Assembly: GCA_003563865.1 (NCBI GenBank)
Contig: PWTP01000076.1
Coordinates: 1 to 7,380, forward strand
Direction: 5' to 3'
DNA length: 7,380 nt
From: Dehalococcoidia bacterium
GTDB taxonomy: Bacteria > Chloroflexota > Dehalococcoidia > Dehalococcoidales > CSSed11-197
Each line of letters begins with the position of its first letter. Positions within the stretch are counted from its first letter, which is position 1. Shown in pieces: positions 6,693 through 7,380 of the stretch. The notes below the pieces were generated by a model. That model saw only the letters and a program-made list of their open reading frames with translations, ran no database searches and was not told the origin of the DNA. The position numbers and the translations under genes were made by a program.

Positions 6693-7380
6693 ACAAAATT
6701 GACCGGGTTTTTAAACAACCGCGAGCCAAAGCCCTGGCCGGCTATATTACCACCGGTTATCCGGATGTATCTGCTACATTAAATGCGGTTCCGGTTATGG
6801 TTGCAAGCGGCTGTGACATTATTGAATTGGGAATTCCGTTTTCTGACCCGGTTGGTGACGGGCCGGTCATCCAGCAGGCCAGCTATCGGGCTCTTATGAA
6901 TGGTGTAACTATTAAAACTTGTTTTGATGTGGCTTCAATCCTGTCAAGCAATGTTACGGCGCCACTGGTATTTATGTCTTACTTTAACCCCATTTTACAT
7001 TTTGGAATCAAATTATTTGTCACAAACTGCCGTTTGTCCGGTATTAGCGGGTTAATAGTGCCCGACCTGCCCATGGAAGACAGTGGTGAATTATTAGAAG
7101 CATGCCGGAAAAACAGATTGCATCTTATTTACATGCTTTCTCCAAACAGCACTGATGAGCGTATAGCTCAAGTGGCCGAAAACGCGTCCGGTTTTATCTA
7201 TCTCATTTCAATAACCGGTGTGACTGGAGCCTGCCAGGAGATACCTTCAGGGCTGGAAGGATTAATTTCAAAAATAAGACGACTTACTGATGTCCCCTTG
7301 TGTGCCGGTTTTGGTATATCTACACTCAAACAGGCCAGCGCGATTGGTAAACTTACCGACGGCATAATAGTGGGCAGCCG
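6689..7380 (+). CDS. trpA: Tryptophan synthase alpha chain (partial, 3' end cut by window)
   Basis: TrpA cleaves indole-3-glycerol phosphate to indole and glyceraldehyde 3-phosphate and feeds indole to TrpB. The window contains 230 complete codons plus two bases of the next; a normal TrpA is about 265 residues, so roughly 35 are missing beyond the edge. The frame is open throughout. Visible motifs are [11 protein letters not shown] (16-26), [19 protein letters not shown] (44-62) with catalytic Glu46 and Asp57, FMSYFNPI (95-102), [11 protein letters not shown] (122-132), ISITGVTGA (173-181) and CAGFGIS (205-211), a phosphate-site loop. The usual DPxADGP reads DPVGDGP, an Ala to Gly change beside Asp57 that should be tolerated. 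The start ATG at 6689 overlaps the trpB stop in ATGA, with GGAG (6678-6681) seven bases upstream. Whether the operon continues after trpA cannot be seen. Confidence 0.97.
   Translation, partial: MNKIDRVFKQPRAKALAGYITTGYPDVSATLNAVPVMVASGCDIIELGIPFSDPVGDGPVIQQASYRALMNGVTIKTCFDVASILSSNVTAPLVFMSYFNPILHFGIKLFVTNCRLSGISGLIVPDLPMEDSGELLEACRKNRLHLIYMLSPNSTDERIAQVAENASGFIYLISITGVTGACQEIPSGLEGLISKIRRLTDVPLCAGFGISTLKQASAIGKLTDGIIVGS

Noticed and set aside
1..7380. Mobile element, CRISPR array, phage or defence module
   Set aside because: No transposase, integrase, direct-repeat array, tRNA attachment site or unusual composition is visible; the window is a housekeeping amino-acid operon plus one partial unknown gene.

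Overview
The window looks like chromosomal DNA from a Gram-positive anaerobe of the class Clostridia. A Peptococcaceae-type organism (Pelotomaculum/Desulfotomaculum group) is my best guess. That placement is inferred from the T-box leader, Gram-positive style Shine-Dalgarno sites, medium GC content and the protein sequence flavour; no 16S or other marker is present.

Layout: positions 1-543 hold the 5' part of an unrecognised, coiled-coil-like protein gene on the minus strand that runs off the left edge. Positions 544-1031 are a divergent intergenic region. It holds a perfect sigma-A type promoter (TTGACA, 17 bp, TATAAT) facing right, followed by a tryptophan-type T-box riboswitch with its intrinsic terminator (about 741-1017). 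From 1032 to the right edge runs a tightly packed tryptophan operon in the order trpE-trpG-trpD-trpC-trpF-trpB-trpA, with trpA cut by the window end.

Together the seven genes encode every step from chorismate to tryptophan. TrpE/TrpG make anthranilate, TrpD adds phosphoribose, TrpF isomerises, TrpC closes the indole ring, and TrpA/TrpB release indole and condense it with serine. Five junctions overlap by 4 or 17 bp and the sixth has a 2-bp gap, so the operon is probably translated in a coupled way. The T-box carries a TGG specifier codon and a TGGC acceptor-binding bulge. Uncharged tRNA-Trp should therefore stabilise the antiterminator and switch the whole operon on. TrpE also keeps the LLES motif of the tryptophan feedback site, so control is expected at both transcript and enzyme level.

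I see no mobile element, CRISPR array, tRNA or rRNA, and no clear sign of an undescribed system. The points most worth a second look are the T-box details, two substitutions in otherwise conserved TrpD substrate-binding motifs, the unidentified divergent gene, and small symmetric sequences in the divergent promoter region.
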